Part shown: positions 33,941 through 43,225 of the stretch, piece after piece
Layout of the letters: every line of letters starts with the position of its first letter
How positions within the stretch are numbered: position 1 is the stretch's first letter
DNA from: Streptomyces marokkonensis
Lineage (GTDB): Bacteria; Actinomycetota; Actinomycetes; Streptomycetales; Streptomycetaceae
NCBI RefSeq assembly: GCF_008312835.1
Contig: NZ_VSKS01000002.1
Location: 310,001-374,000, forward strand
Direction of reading: 5' to 3'
Length of the DNA stretch: 64,000 nt
Notes under the pieces: generated by a model
Database searches by the model: none
Told to the model about the DNA's origin: nothing
The model's input: the letters and a program-made list of their open reading frames with translations, nothing else
Translations under genes and position numbers: made by a program

Positions 33941-34126
33941 CGTCTCTTCTCGATCTCGTATCACCGGTCACCGCCCGCACGATGGTGGCATGCCGATCCG
34001 GCACAAGGGGGCATCAGGGTCCAAAAGCGGGGCGGCACAGTCTGCCGGAAGCCCCGCTCCGGGGCGAGCCGTGCGCACGCGCGCGAGCGCGTCGCGTTGT
34101 CGGTGGGGTGGGGCAGGATGGGGCGG

Positions 34127-34513
34127 ATGAGCCAGGAGAGCCTTCCGTCCGACAGCCCCCCGGAGCATCCCGACGCCCTGCCCGAGTACGCCGAGCGGGT
34201 TCTCGAGGTGGCGGAGCTGATCCCGCCGGGGCGTGTCATGACGTACGGGGACGTGGCCGAGTGGCTGGGGGAGGGCGGCCCCCGGCAGGTCGGGCGCGTG
34301 ATGGCCCTGTACGGGGGAGCCGTACCGTGGTGGCGCGTCGTCCGCGCGGACGGTGTGCTGCTGCCGGGCCACGAACTGAGAGCCCTCGGCCACTACCGCG
34401 CGGAGGGCACGCCGCTGAAGGGGGCGAGCCGGTCCGCGGAGGGCCACGTGCCGCGCCTCGACATCGGGCGCGCGCGGTGGGACGGCGGCGAGCACACCGA
34501 GGGTCACACCTGA
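34127..34513 (+). CDS. Alkyltransferase-like (ATL) DNA-lesion-binding protein
   Basis: The protein has 128 residues with the MGMT DNA-binding fold: ELIPPGRVMTYGDVAEWLG, the helix-turn-helix arginine region RQVGRVMALYGGAVP, and the active-site block. In place of the PCHR cysteine motif it reads PWWRVVR, so it cannot transfer alkyl groups. ATL proteins bind O6-alkylguanine and flag it for nucleotide excision repair. ATG 34127 has CAGGAT 7 nt upstream and may be leaderless; an ATG three codons earlier is possible. The adjacent adnAB-like genes fit a repair neighbourhood. Confidence 0.88.
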   Translation: MSQESLPSDSPPEHPDALPEYAERVLEVAELIPPGRVMTYGDVAEWLGEGGPRQVGRVMALYGGAVPWWRVVRADGVLLPGHELRALGHYRAEGTPLKGASRSAEGHVPRLDIGRARWDGGEHTEGHT

Positions 34514-34770
34514 CAGCTTCCGCCATCGCGCGCGCCGCCGTGTGACCGGTGATCCCCCGGGGTGAAACAGGGCACATCCGTGGCATGACGTACGTTCGTG
34601 AGGCAAGGGACATGTGCGCCACGAGTGTCCGGAGGGAAGAAGCGGAAGTCCTGCCTCCGTCCTTTTCACCGGCGTAGCGTCGGCTGCGCGTGCCCCCTTC
34701 ACCCCCCGACCACCGCCCTCCGCGCGCGGCGAACAGCCCCACAGCACACCCACCAGGACCGGCGAACCAC

Positions 34771-37700
34771 GTGAGCTCCTCTTCCTCCACCAGCGGCCTG
34801 TCGCACCCCCCGGTGCGGCGGGGGAACCGTGGCGCTTATCGACTGGTGCGTACCCCGCCGGCCCGCGCGAATCCCCCTCGGATGGACGCCGCACAGCGCT
34901 CCGTGGTTGAGCACACGACCGGCCCGCTGCTCGTTCTCGCAGGTCCGGGCACCGGCAAGACCACCACGCTCGTCGAGTCGGTGGCCGCGCGGATCGCCCG
35001 CGGCGGTGACCCCGGGCGCATCCTGGTGCTGACGTTCAGCCGCAGGGCGGCCGTCGAGCTGCGTGACCGCATGGCCCTGCGCATCGGAGCCGCACACGCC
35101 CCGCAGGCCACCACCTTCCACTCGCTCTGCTACGCCCTGGTCCGCGCCCACCAGGACAGCGACCTCTTCGTGGAACCGCTGCGGCTGCTGTCGGGCCCCG
35201 AGCAGGACGTCACCGTCCGCGAGCTGCTCGCCGGCCAGGTGGACCTGGAGCGGCTCGGACTGGCCCATGTGCGCTGGCCGGACGAACTGCGCGCCTGCCT
35301 GACCACCCGCGGCTTCGCCGACGAGGTCCGCGCGGTGCTCGCCCGCAGCCGCGAACTGGGCCTCGGCCCCGACGCCCTGGACGCCTTCGCCCGCCGCATC
35401 GGGCGCCCCGACTGGCGTGCGGCCTCCGCCTTCCTCGCCGAGTACCTCGACGTCCTCGACCTGCAGGGCGTGCTCGACTACGCCGAACTCGTCCACCGCG
35501 CGGTGCTCCTCGCCCGCCGCCCGGAGACCGCCGTGCGGCTCGCCGGACGGTACGACGCCGTCTACGTCGACGAGTACCAGGACACCGACCCCGCCCAGGT
35601 GCGGCTGCTGCACGCCCTGGCCGACGGACGCACCCTCGTCGCCTTCGGCGACCCCGACCAGTCGATCTACGCCTTCCGGGGCGCGGACGTGGGCGGCATC
35701 GTGGAGTTCCCGCAGGCGTTCCCCCGCGCGGACGGCCGCCCGGCCCCGGTCGAGGTGCTGCGCACCTCCCGGCGCTCCGGTGCCGCCCTGCTGGCGGCCA
35801 CCCGGCTGGTGACCCGGCGCATGCCGCTGCCCCGGCTCCCCGCCGAGAAGGTCCGCGCCCACCGGGAGCTGACTCCCGTACGGGACGGCGGCCGGGCCGA
35901 AGTGTACACCTACCCGACGCCCGGCACGGAGCTGGACAACATCGCCGACATCCTGCGCAGGGCGCACCTGGAGGACGGGGTCCCCTGGAGCGACATGGCC
36001 GTGCTGGTGCGGGCCGGCTCCCGCACCCTCCCCGCCGTCCGCCGCGCGCTCACCTCGGCGGGCGTCCCCGTGGACGTCGACGGCGACGACCTGCCCCTGC
36101 GCCACGAGCCGGCCGTGGCCCCGCTGCTGACGGCCCTGCGCGCGGTGGCCACGGCGGAGGCGGGAGAGCGGGAAGGCGAGGACACGGCGACCGGCGCTCG
36201 CGCGGAAGCGTGCTGGCTCGACACCGGGACCGCCCTCACCCTGCTCGCCTCCCCCCTCGCCGGCATGGACGCCGCCGACCTGCGGCGCCTCGGACGGGCC
36301 CTGCGCGAGGAGGAGCGGGCCGCGGGCAACCCGCTGCCACCGCCCTCGGACGAGCTGCTCGCGCGAGCGCTGGCCGAACCGGAGCGGCTCGCCGTGCACG
36401 ACCCCGTCCACGCGCGGGGCGCCCAGAGGCTCGGCGCCCTGCTGCGCCGGGCCCGCGAGCGTCTGGCGGGCGGCGGTACGGCCGAGGAGGCCCTGTGGGA
36501 CCTGTGGGACGGCACTCCGTGGCCCCAGCGCCTGGAGCGCTCCGCCCGGCGCGGCGGCGCGGCCGGCCGTAACGCCGACCGGGACCTCGACGCCGTGTGC
36601 GCCCTGTTCGCGACCGCCGCCCGCGCGGAGGAACGCACCGGCGGCCGCGGCGCCCTGAACTTCCTGGAGGAGATCGAGGCCGAGGACATCGCCGCCGACA
36701 CCCTCACCCGGCGGGCCGCCCGCCCCGACGCCGTACGCCTGATGACCGCGCACCGCTCCAAGGGCCTGGAGTGGCGCCTGGTCGTCGTGGCCGGGGTCCA
36801 GGAGGGACTGTGGCCGGACCTGCGCCGCCGCGGTTCCCTGCTGGAGGCCGACCGCATCGGCCGCGACGGACTCGCCGAACCCCTCACTCCGGGAGCGCTG
36901 CTCGCCGAGGAACGCCGCCTGTTCTACGTCGCCGCCACGCGCGCGCGTGAACGCCTCGTCGTGACGGCCGTGAAGGCGCCCGCCGACGACGGGGACCAGC
37001 CCTCACGCTTCCTGGCCGAACTCGGCGTCGAGCCCAGGGACGTCACCGGGCGCCCCCGCCGCCCCCTGTCCGTCGCCGCGCTCGTCGCCGAACTGCGCGC
37101 CACGACGGTCGACCCCCGGGTCTCGGACACCCTGCGGGAGGCCGCCGCCCAGCGGCTGGCCCGGCTCGCCGCGCTCGCCGACGAGGACGGACGCCCGCTG
37201 GTGCCGTCCGCGCACCCCTACCGCTGGTGGGGCATGTTCGAACCGACCGAGAGCAAGGTGCCGCTGCGGAGCCGCGACCAGCCCGTCGTGCTCTCCGGCA
37301 GCGCCCTCGACCAGCTCGCCAACACCTGCGCCCTGCAGTGGTTCCTCGGCCGCGAGGTGAAGGCCGACGCGCCCGCGACCGCCGCCCAGGGCTTCGGCAA
37401 CGTGGTGCACGTCCTGGCCGACGAGGTGGCCTCCGGGCACACCCCGGCCGATCTCACCGTCCTCATGGAGCGCCTGGACTCCGTGTGGAACGCGCTCGCC
37501 TTCGACGCGCCGTGGAAGTCGGCGCAGGAGAAGGAGAACGCGCGCGTGGCGCTCGAACGCTTCCTGAAGTGGCACGTCATGGACCGCGCCGGACGCACCC
37601 CGGTGGCGAGCGAGCACGACTTCGACGTCACCCTCGAAGCGGGCGACTACCAGGTGCGCATCCGAGGCCAGCTCGACCGCGTCGAGGCCGACGGCGAGGG

Positions 37701-38085
37701 ACGCGCGTACGTCGTCGACTTCAAGACCGGCAAGCAGGCGCCCAGCGCCAGGGAGGTGGAGCGCCACCCCCAGCTCGCGGTCTACCAGCTCGCCGTCCGC
37801 GAGGGCGCCGTCGACGAGGCCTTCGACGGGGTGCGCCCCGAACCGGGCGGTGCCGAGCTCGTCCAGCTGCGCCAGGGGGCCGCCCGACGGGACGGCGGCG
37901 AGACCCTGCCCAAGGTCCAGGCCCAGGAGCCGCCGGAGGGCGAGTGGGTCGGTGACCTGCTGGCCACGGCCGCCGGCAAGGTCCTCGACGAACGGTTCAC
38001 CCCGACCGCGGGCCAGCACTGCGCCCACTGCTCGTTCCGCGCCTCGTGCAGCGCCCGGCCCGAGGGCCGGCACGTCGTCGAGTGA
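34771..38085 (+). CDS. adnA: AdnA-like helicase-nuclease subunit (UvrD motor plus RecB-type nuclease)
   Basis: The protein has 1104 residues. A superfamily 1 motor spans about 45-760: Walker A LAGPGTGKTTTL, Walker B VDEYQDTDPAQV, FGDPDQSIYAFRG, and MTAHRSKGLEWRLVV. The C-terminal RecB-like nuclease (about 830-1100) has HVLADEV, an internal acidic site, and VVDFKTGKQ with QLAVYQLAV. Cysteines in NTCALQWFLG and HCAHCSFRASC fit an AddB-type Fe-S staple. The mycobacterial AdnAB heterodimer resects double-strand breaks; order and domain content match AdnA then AdnB. GTG 34771 is a best guess for the start, as no strong ribosome site is present. Confidence 0.9.
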   Translation: MSSSSSTSGLSHPPVRRGNRGAYRLVRTPPARANPPRMDAAQRSVVEHTTGPLLVLAGPGTGKTTTLVESVAARIARGGDPGRILVLTFSRRAAVELRDRMALRIGAAHAPQATTFHSLCYALVRAHQDSDLFVEPLRLLSGPEQDVTVRELLAGQVDLERLGLAHVRWPDELRACLTTRGFADEVRAVLARSRELGLGPDALDAFARRIGRPDWRAASAFLAEYLDVLDLQGVLDYAELVHRAVLLARRPETAVRLAGRYDAVYVDEYQDTDPAQVRLLHALADGRTLVAFGDPDQSIYAFRGADVGGIVEFPQAFPRADGRPAPVEVLRTSRRSGAALLAATRLVTRRMPLPRLPAEKVRAHRELTPVRDGGRAEVYTYPTPGTELDNIADILRRAHLEDGVPWSDMAVLVRAGSRTLPAVRRALTSAGVPVDVDGDDLPLRHEPAVAPLLTALRAVATAEAGEREGEDTATGARAEACWLDTGTALTLLASPLAGMDAADLRRLGRALREEERAAGNPLPPPSDELLARALAEPERLAVHDPVHARGAQRLGALLRRARERLAGGGTAEEALWDLWDGTPWPQRLERSARRGGAAGRNADRDLDAVCALFATAARAEERTGGRGALNFLEEIEAEDIAADTLTRRAARPDAVRLMTAHRSKGLEWRLVVVAGVQEGLWPDLRRRGSLLEADRIGRDGLAEPLTPGALLAEERRLFYVAATRARERLVVTAVKAPADDGDQPSRFLAELGVEPRDVTGRPRRPLSVAALVAELRATTVDPRVSDTLREAAAQRLARLAALADEDGRPLVPSAHPYRWWGMFEPTESKVPLRSRDQPVVLSGSALDQLANTCALQWFLGREVKADAPATAAQGFGNVVHVLADEVASGHTPADLTVLMERLDSVWNALAFDAPWKSAQEKENARVALERFLKWHVMDRAGRTPVASEHDFDVTLEAGDYQVRIRGQLDRVEADGEGRAYVVDFKTGKQAPSAREVERHPQLAVYQLAVREGAVDEAFDGVRPEPGGAELVQLRQGAARRDGGETLPKVQAQEPPEGEWVGDLLATAAGKVLDERFTPTAGQHCAHCSFRASCSARPEGRHVVE

Positions 38086-38173
38086 CCGGCGTGACGCATC
38101 GCACCACCCGCGCCGACCTGTGCTTCTTCCTTCCCGGGGCACGCTGACGGCCCTCGCTGTCAGTGCGCGCCGC

Positions 38174-38179
38174 TAGATT
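38174..38179 (+). promoter_or_regulatory. Candidate leaderless -10 of the adnB-like gene
   Basis: TAGATT lies 6 nt before GTG 38186, with no ribosome-binding site. The second gene of the pair may thus have its own promoter. Confidence 0.45.
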
Positions 38180-38185
38180 CTGCGT

Positions 38186-41100
38186 GTGCCCGCCCGTATC
38201 ACCGATCCCGATCAGCTCAAGGAGCTCCTCGGCATCCCGTTCACCCCGGAGCAGACGGCCTGCATCACCGCGCCGCCCGCCCCGCAGGTCATCGTGGCCG
38301 GAGCCGGGTCGGGCAAGACGACCGTGATGGCGGCGCGCGTGGTGTGGCTGGTCGGCACCGGACAGGTCGCCCCCGAGCAGGTGCTCGGCCTCACTTTCAC
38401 CAACAAGGCCGCCGCCGAACTCGCCGAACGCGTCCGCAAGGCGCTGGTCAAGGCCGGCGTGACCGACCCCGACGTCATCGACCCGGACAACCCCCCGGGC
38501 GAGCCGGTGATCTCCACGTACCACGCCTTCGCGGGCCGTCTGCTGACCGACCACGGACTGCGCATCGGCCTCGAACCGGCCTCCCGGCTGCTCGCCGACG
38601 CCACCCGCTACCAGCTCGCCGCACGCGTCCTGCGCGAGGCCCCCGGGCCCTACCCGGCGCTCACCCGTTCCTTCCCCGACCTGGTCGGCGACCTCCTCAC
38701 CCTCGACGCGGAGCTCGCCGAACATCTCGTGGCGCCCGAGGACCTGCGCGCCCACGACACCGGGCTGCTGCGCACCCTGGAGAACACCAGGCTCACCAAC
38801 GCCGACCTGCGCAAGGTCCCCGAGGCGGCCGCCGCGCGCCGGGAACTCGCCGAACTCGTCCAGCGCTACCGGGCCGCCAAACGCGAACGCGACCTGCTCG
38901 ACTTCGGCGACCAGATCGCCCTGTCCGCCCGGCTCGCCGCCCTCCCCGAGGTGGGCCGCGTCCTGCGCGACGAGTTCCGCGTGGTCCTCCTCGACGAGTA
39001 CCAGGACACATCCGTCGCCCAGCGGGTCCTGCTGGCGGGACTGTTCGGCGGCGGCACCGGCCACCCGGTGACCGCCGTCGGCGACCCCTGCCAGGCGATC
39101 TACGGCTGGCGCGGCGCCTCCGTCGCCAACCTCGACGACTTCCCCGAGCACTTCGCCCAGGCCGACGGCCGCCCCGCCACCCGCCAGTCCCTCAGCGAGA
39201 ACCGCCGCAGCGGAGGCCGCCTGCTCGACCTCGCCAACGGCCTCGCCGAGCCGCTGCGCGCCATGCACGCGGGCGTGGAGGCACTCCGCCCGGCCCCGGG
39301 CGCCGAACGCGACGGCACCGTCCGCTGTGCCCTGCTGCCCACCCACGCCGAGGAGATCGACTGGATCGCCGGCTCCATCGCCCACCTCGTCCGCACCGGC
39401 AAGGCACCCGGCGAGATCGCCGTCCTGTGCCGCACGGCCGGCGACTTCGCCGAGATCCAGGGCGCCCTGGTCGCCCGGGACGTCCCCGTCGAGGTCGTCG
39501 GCCTCTCCGGGCTGCTGCACCTGCCCGAGATCGCCGACCTCGTCGCCGTCTGCGAGGTCCTCCAGGACCCCGGGGCCAACGCCTCCCTGGTACGCCTGCT
39601 GACCGGCCCGCGCTGGCGCATCGGCCCCCGCGACCTCGCCCTGCTGGGGCGCCGCGCCCGGCGGCTCGTCTCCCACGCGCGCGCGGACGACGACGACCCC
39701 GACCGGCGGCTCGCCGAAGCCGTCGAGGGCGTCGACCCGGCCGAGGTGGTCTCCCTCGCCGACGCGCTCGACACGTTCCTGGAGACACCGCTGGACGGCC
39801 GCGGTGACGACGGCCTGCCCTTCTCCCCCGACGCGCGCGTGCGCTTCGCCCGCCTGGCGGCCGAACTGCGCGACCTGCGCCGCTCCCTGGCCGACCCCCT
39901 CATGGACGTCCTGCACCGCGTCCTCGCCGTCACCGGCCTGGAGGTCGAACTCTCCGCGTCCCCGCACGCCCTGGCCGCCCGGCGGCGGGAGACCCTGTCC
40001 AACTTCCTCGACATCGCCGCCTCCTTCGCCGCCGGCGACGGCGAGGCCACCCTGCTCGCCTTCCTCGGCTTCCTGCGCACCGCCGCCCAGTACGAGAAGG
40101 GCCTGGACAACGCGCTGCCCGGCGGTGAGAACACCGTCAAGGTGCTCACCGCCCACAAGTCCAAGGGCCTCGAATGGGACGTCGTCGCCGTACCCGGCCT
40201 GGTCACCGGCACCTTCCCCAGCAGTCAGGGCCGCGAGAAGTGGACCGCTCAGGGCAAGGTGCTGCCGCACGGACTGCGCGGCGACGCCGACACCCTGCCC
40301 GACGTCACGTCCTGGGACTCCCGGGGCCTGAAGTCCTTCCACGAGGCCATGAAGGAACACCAGCACACCGAGGAACTGCGCCTCGGCTACGTCACCTTCA
40401 CCCGCCCCCGCTCCCTCCTGCTCGGCTCCGGGCACTGGTGGGGACCCAGCCAGAAGAGACCGCGCGGCCCCTCCGACTTCCTCCGCGCCCTCCACGAGCA
40501 CTGCGCCGCCGGGTACGGCGAGATCGAGGCGTGGGCGGACGAGCCCGCCGAGGACGAGGAGAACCCCGCGCTGCACCGGGCCACCGACGACCAGGTGTGG
40601 CCCCTGCCCCTGGACGACGCCGCCCTCGCCCGCCGCCGGGCGGCCGCCGAGACCGTCCTCGCCCACCTGGACGGCCTCGCCGCCGGCACCGCCACCGCCG
40701 TACACGACCCGGACACCTACGACGACCCCGACTGGCCGCCGCCACCCGACGAGGAGGAACCCCTCCCCGGGGAGGGCCCCTTCGCGGACGCCGACCCGGA
40801 CGACTGGGACTCCTGGGCCACCGACCGCCCCACCGTCCCGCACCAGGCGAGGGCACCCAAGGCCGCCGGACGCCCCGGCGCCGCGGAGCGGTCCCGCCCG
40901 CCGCGGCACCCCGAAGCACCCCGGCTCACCCCCGAGGAGGCCCGCACCGTCGCCTCCTGGGACCGCGACCTGGACGCCCTCAGCGGAGAGCTGCTGCGCA
41001 CCCGCGCGAGCGTCACCGAGGTCCGGCTGCCCGCCACGCTGACCGCCTCCCAGCTGCTCCGCCTGGCCGAGGACCCGGACGGCTTCGCCCGGGAACTGGC

Positions 41101-41656
41101 CCGCCCCATGCCCCGCCCCCCACAGCCCGCGGCGCGCCGCGGCACCCGCTTCCACGCCTGGGTCGAGGCTCGCTTCGAGGCACTGACGCTGCCCATGCTC
41201 GAGCCGGAGGAGCTGCCCGGCAGCGACGCCGAGATCGAGGACGAGCGCGACCTGGAGGCCCTCAAGGAGGCCTTCGAACGCACCGAGTACGCCCACCGGA
41301 CGCCCCACCGCGTGGAGGCGCCCTTCCAGCTGACGATCGCCGGCCGCGTCGTCCGCGGCCGCATCGACGCCGTCTACCGGCAGGACGACGGGGACGGGAC
41401 GACGTACGAGATCGTCGACTGGAAGACCGGACGCGACCGCACCGGCGACCCGCTCCAGCTCGCCGTCTACCGGCTCGCCTGGGCCGAGCAGCAGGGCGTC
41501 CCGCCGGAATCCGTCACGGCCGCGTTCCTGTACGTGCGCACCGGGGAGGTGGTCCGCCCCGGCTCCCTGCCCGGACGCGCGGAGCTGGAACGGCTGCTGC
41601 TCGAGGAGCCGTCCGGTGAGATACCGCACTCCGAGGACACCGGCGCGGGCCGATAG
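38186..41656 (+). CDS. adnB: AdnB-like helicase-nuclease subunit (UvrD motor plus RecB-type nuclease)
   Basis: The protein has 1156 residues. Motor motifs: VAGAGSGKTTVMAARVVW (about 34-51), LTFTNKAAAELAERV, LLDEYQDTSVAQ, VGDPCQAIYGWRGAS and LTAHKSKGLEWDVVA. The linker near 840-920 is proline- and acid-rich. The C-terminal nuclease has RRGTRFHAWVEARFE, then GRIDAVYRQDDGD and EIVDWKTGR with QLAVYRLAW, the QhXXY signature. This is the actinobacterial double-strand-break resection partner. GTG 38186 follows TAGATT by 6 nt. The stop codon TAG forms the first half of a TAGGCT hexamer serving the next gene. Confidence 0.9.
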   Translation: MPARITDPDQLKELLGIPFTPEQTACITAPPAPQVIVAGAGSGKTTVMAARVVWLVGTGQVAPEQVLGLTFTNKAAAELAERVRKALVKAGVTDPDVIDPDNPPGEPVISTYHAFAGRLLTDHGLRIGLEPASRLLADATRYQLAARVLREAPGPYPALTRSFPDLVGDLLTLDAELAEHLVAPEDLRAHDTGLLRTLENTRLTNADLRKVPEAAAARRELAELVQRYRAAKRERDLLDFGDQIALSARLAALPEVGRVLRDEFRVVLLDEYQDTSVAQRVLLAGLFGGGTGHPVTAVGDPCQAIYGWRGASVANLDDFPEHFAQADGRPATRQSLSENRRSGGRLLDLANGLAEPLRAMHAGVEALRPAPGAERDGTVRCALLPTHAEEIDWIAGSIAHLVRTGKAPGEIAVLCRTAGDFAEIQGALVARDVPVEVVGLSGLLHLPEIADLVAVCEVLQDPGANASLVRLLTGPRWRIGPRDLALLGRRARRLVSHARADDDDPDRRLAEAVEGVDPAEVVSLADALDTFLETPLDGRGDDGLPFSPDARVRFARLAAELRDLRRSLADPLMDVLHRVLAVTGLEVELSASPHALAARRRETLSNFLDIAASFAAGDGEATLLAFLGFLRTAAQYEKGLDNALPGGENTVKVLTAHKSKGLEWDVVAVPGLVTGTFPSSQGREKWTAQGKVLPHGLRGDADTLPDVTSWDSRGLKSFHEAMKEHQHTEELRLGYVTFTRPRSLLLGSGHWWGPSQKRPRGPSDFLRALHEHCAAGYGEIEAWADEPAEDEENPALHRATDDQVWPLPLDDAALARRRAAAETVLAHLDGLAAGTATAVHDPDTYDDPDWPPPPDEEEPLPGEGPFADADPDDWDSWATDRPTVPHQARAPKAAGRPGAAERSRPPRHPEAPRLTPEEARTVASWDRDLDALSGELLRTRASVTEVRLPATLTASQLLRLAEDPDGFARELARPMPRPPQPAARRGTRFHAWVEARFEALTLPMLEPEELPGSDAEIEDERDLEALKEAFERTEYAHRTPHRVEAPFQLTIAGRVVRGRIDAVYRQDDGDGTTYEIVDWKTGRDRTGDPLQLAVYRLAWAEQQGVPPESVTAAFLYVRTGEVVRPGSLPGRAELERLLLEEPSGEIPHSEDTGAGR

Positions 41657-41659
41657 GCT
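41654..41659 (+). promoter_or_regulatory. Candidate leaderless -10 overlapping the adnB stop
   Basis: TAGGCT starts with the adnB stop codon TAG and ends 7 nt before the dipeptidase ATG at 41667. There is no ribosome-binding site. Confidence 0.5.
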
Positions 41660-41666
41660 CGACGGC

Positions 41667-43079
41667 ATGAGCCAGCCCGTTGACAGTGCCGTCAGCGCCG
41701 TCCGTACGTACATCGAGCAGCACCGTGTCGCCTTCCTCGGCGACCTCACCGAGTGGCTGCGCATCCCGTCCGTCTCGGCCCAGCCCGACCACGCGCCCGA
41801 CGTGCGCCGCAGCGCCGACTGGCTCGCCGCGAAACTCAAGGAGACCGGCTTCCCCACCGCCGAGGTCTGGCACACCCCCGGCGCCCCGGCCGTCTACGCC
41901 GAGTGGCCCTCCGCCGACCCCGAGGCGCCCACCGTGCTGGTCTACGGCCACCACGACGTCCAGCCCGCCGCCCGCGAGGACGGCTGGGACAGCGAGCCCT
42001 TCGAACCCGTCGTCCGCGACAACCGCCTCTACGCCCGCGGCGCGGCCGACGACAAGGGCCAGGTCTTCTTCCACACCCTCGGCGTCCGCGCCCACCTCGC
42101 CGCCACCGGCCGCACCACCCCGGCCGTCCACCTGAAGCTGCTGATCGAGGGCGAGGAGGAATCCGGGTCCCCGCACTTCCGCGAGCTCGTCGAACGGCAC
42201 GCGGACCGGCTCACCGCCGACGCCGTCATCGTGTCCGACACCGGCATGTGGTCCGAGGACACCCCCACCGTGTGCACCGGCATGCGCGGCCTCGCCGAGT
42301 GCGAGATCCGGCTGTACGGCCCCGACCAGGACATCCACTCCGGCTCCTTCGGCGGCGCGGTGCCCAACCCGGCCACCGCCGCCGCCCGCCTGGTGGCCGC
42401 CCTGCACGACGAGCACGCGCGCGTGGCGATCCCCGGTTTCTACGACGGTGTCGTCGAGCTCACCGACCGGGAACGCGAACTTTTCGCCGAGCTGCCCTTC
42501 GACGAGGCACAGTGGCTGCGCACCGCCGCGTCGCACGGCACCCGGGGCGAGGCCGGATACAGCACCCTGGAGCGCGTCTGGGCGCGCCCCACCGCCGAGG
42601 TCAACGGCATCGGCGGCGGCTACCAGGGCCCCGGCAGCAAGACGATCATCCCCTCCTCCGCCATGGTGAAGCTGTCCTTCCGGCTGGTCGCCGGCCAGGA
42701 CCCGGAGCACGTGGCGAAGGCGGTCCGCGACTGGGTGCCCGGACAGGTCCCCGACGGCATCCGCCACGAACTCGTCTTCAGCCCCGCGACCCGTCCCTGC
42801 CTGACGCCCCTGGACCACCCGGCCCTGCAGTGCCTGGTCCGGGCGATGGGCCGCGCCTTCGACCGACCCGTCCTGTTCACGCGCGAGGGAGGCTCCGGCC
42901 CGGCCGCCGACCTCCAGGACGTCCTCGGCGCACCGGTCCTCTTCCTCGGCATCTCCGTCCCGTCCGACGGCTGGCACGCCCCCAACGAGAAGATCGACCT
43001 GGACCTGCTCCTCAAGGGCGTCGAGACCAGCGCGCACCTGTGGGGCGACCTCGCCGAGCACTGGCAGCACGCCCCCTGA
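41667..43079 (+). CDS. M20-family dipeptidase (ArgE/DapE/CPG2 type)
   Basis: The protein has 470 residues. Metal-site motifs: VLVYGHHDVQPAA (about 90-102), LYARGAADDKGQVFF (about 123-137), LIEGEEESGSPHF (about 157-169), VIVSDTGMWSED, and a late WHAPNEKIDLD His. Dimerisation-domain pieces around IHSGSFGGAVPNPA (about 225-238) are present. It is a cytosolic dinuclear zinc peptidase; the substrate is probably dipeptides. The ATG lies 7 nt after a TAGGCT hexamer, which suggests a leaderless mRNA. Confidence 0.92.
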   Translation: MSQPVDSAVSAVRTYIEQHRVAFLGDLTEWLRIPSVSAQPDHAPDVRRSADWLAAKLKETGFPTAEVWHTPGAPAVYAEWPSADPEAPTVLVYGHHDVQPAAREDGWDSEPFEPVVRDNRLYARGAADDKGQVFFHTLGVRAHLAATGRTTPAVHLKLLIEGEEESGSPHFRELVERHADRLTADAVIVSDTGMWSEDTPTVCTGMRGLAECEIRLYGPDQDIHSGSFGGAVPNPATAAARLVAALHDEHARVAIPGFYDGVVELTDRERELFAELPFDEAQWLRTAASHGTRGEAGYSTLERVWARPTAEVNGIGGGYQGPGSKTIIPSSAMVKLSFRLVAGQDPEHVAKAVRDWVPGQVPDGIRHELVFSPATRPCLTPLDHPALQCLVRAMGRAFDRPVLFTREGGSGPAADLQDVLGAPVLFLGISVPSDGWHAPNEKIDLDLLLKGVETSAHLWGDLAEHWQHAP

Positions 43080-43225
43080 CCGCCCCACGCCGTCCGGACC
43101 CGACGCCCGCGCGGGGCACACTGGAAGGACCCGCCGCGCTCCGCCGGGTCCGGTCCCTCCCGCCGCATGTCCCGCCGAACCGCCCGCCGACCCAATCCGT
43201 TCCACCGGGGGAGTTGGAAGCACCC

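Noticed and set aside
34585-34677. A 30-codon frame starting MTYVREARDM upstream of the adnA-like gene
   Set aside because: It has no ribosome site and weak codon bias; it is more likely part of the adnA promoter or leader region.
37997-41875. Very long open frames antisense to the adnB-like gene and to several other genes
   Set aside because: In high-GC DNA, stop codons are rare in antisense and shifted frames. These frames have Ala/Gly/Arg-rich or His/Arg-rich composition without domains, and the real genes carry all helicase and nuclease motifs.
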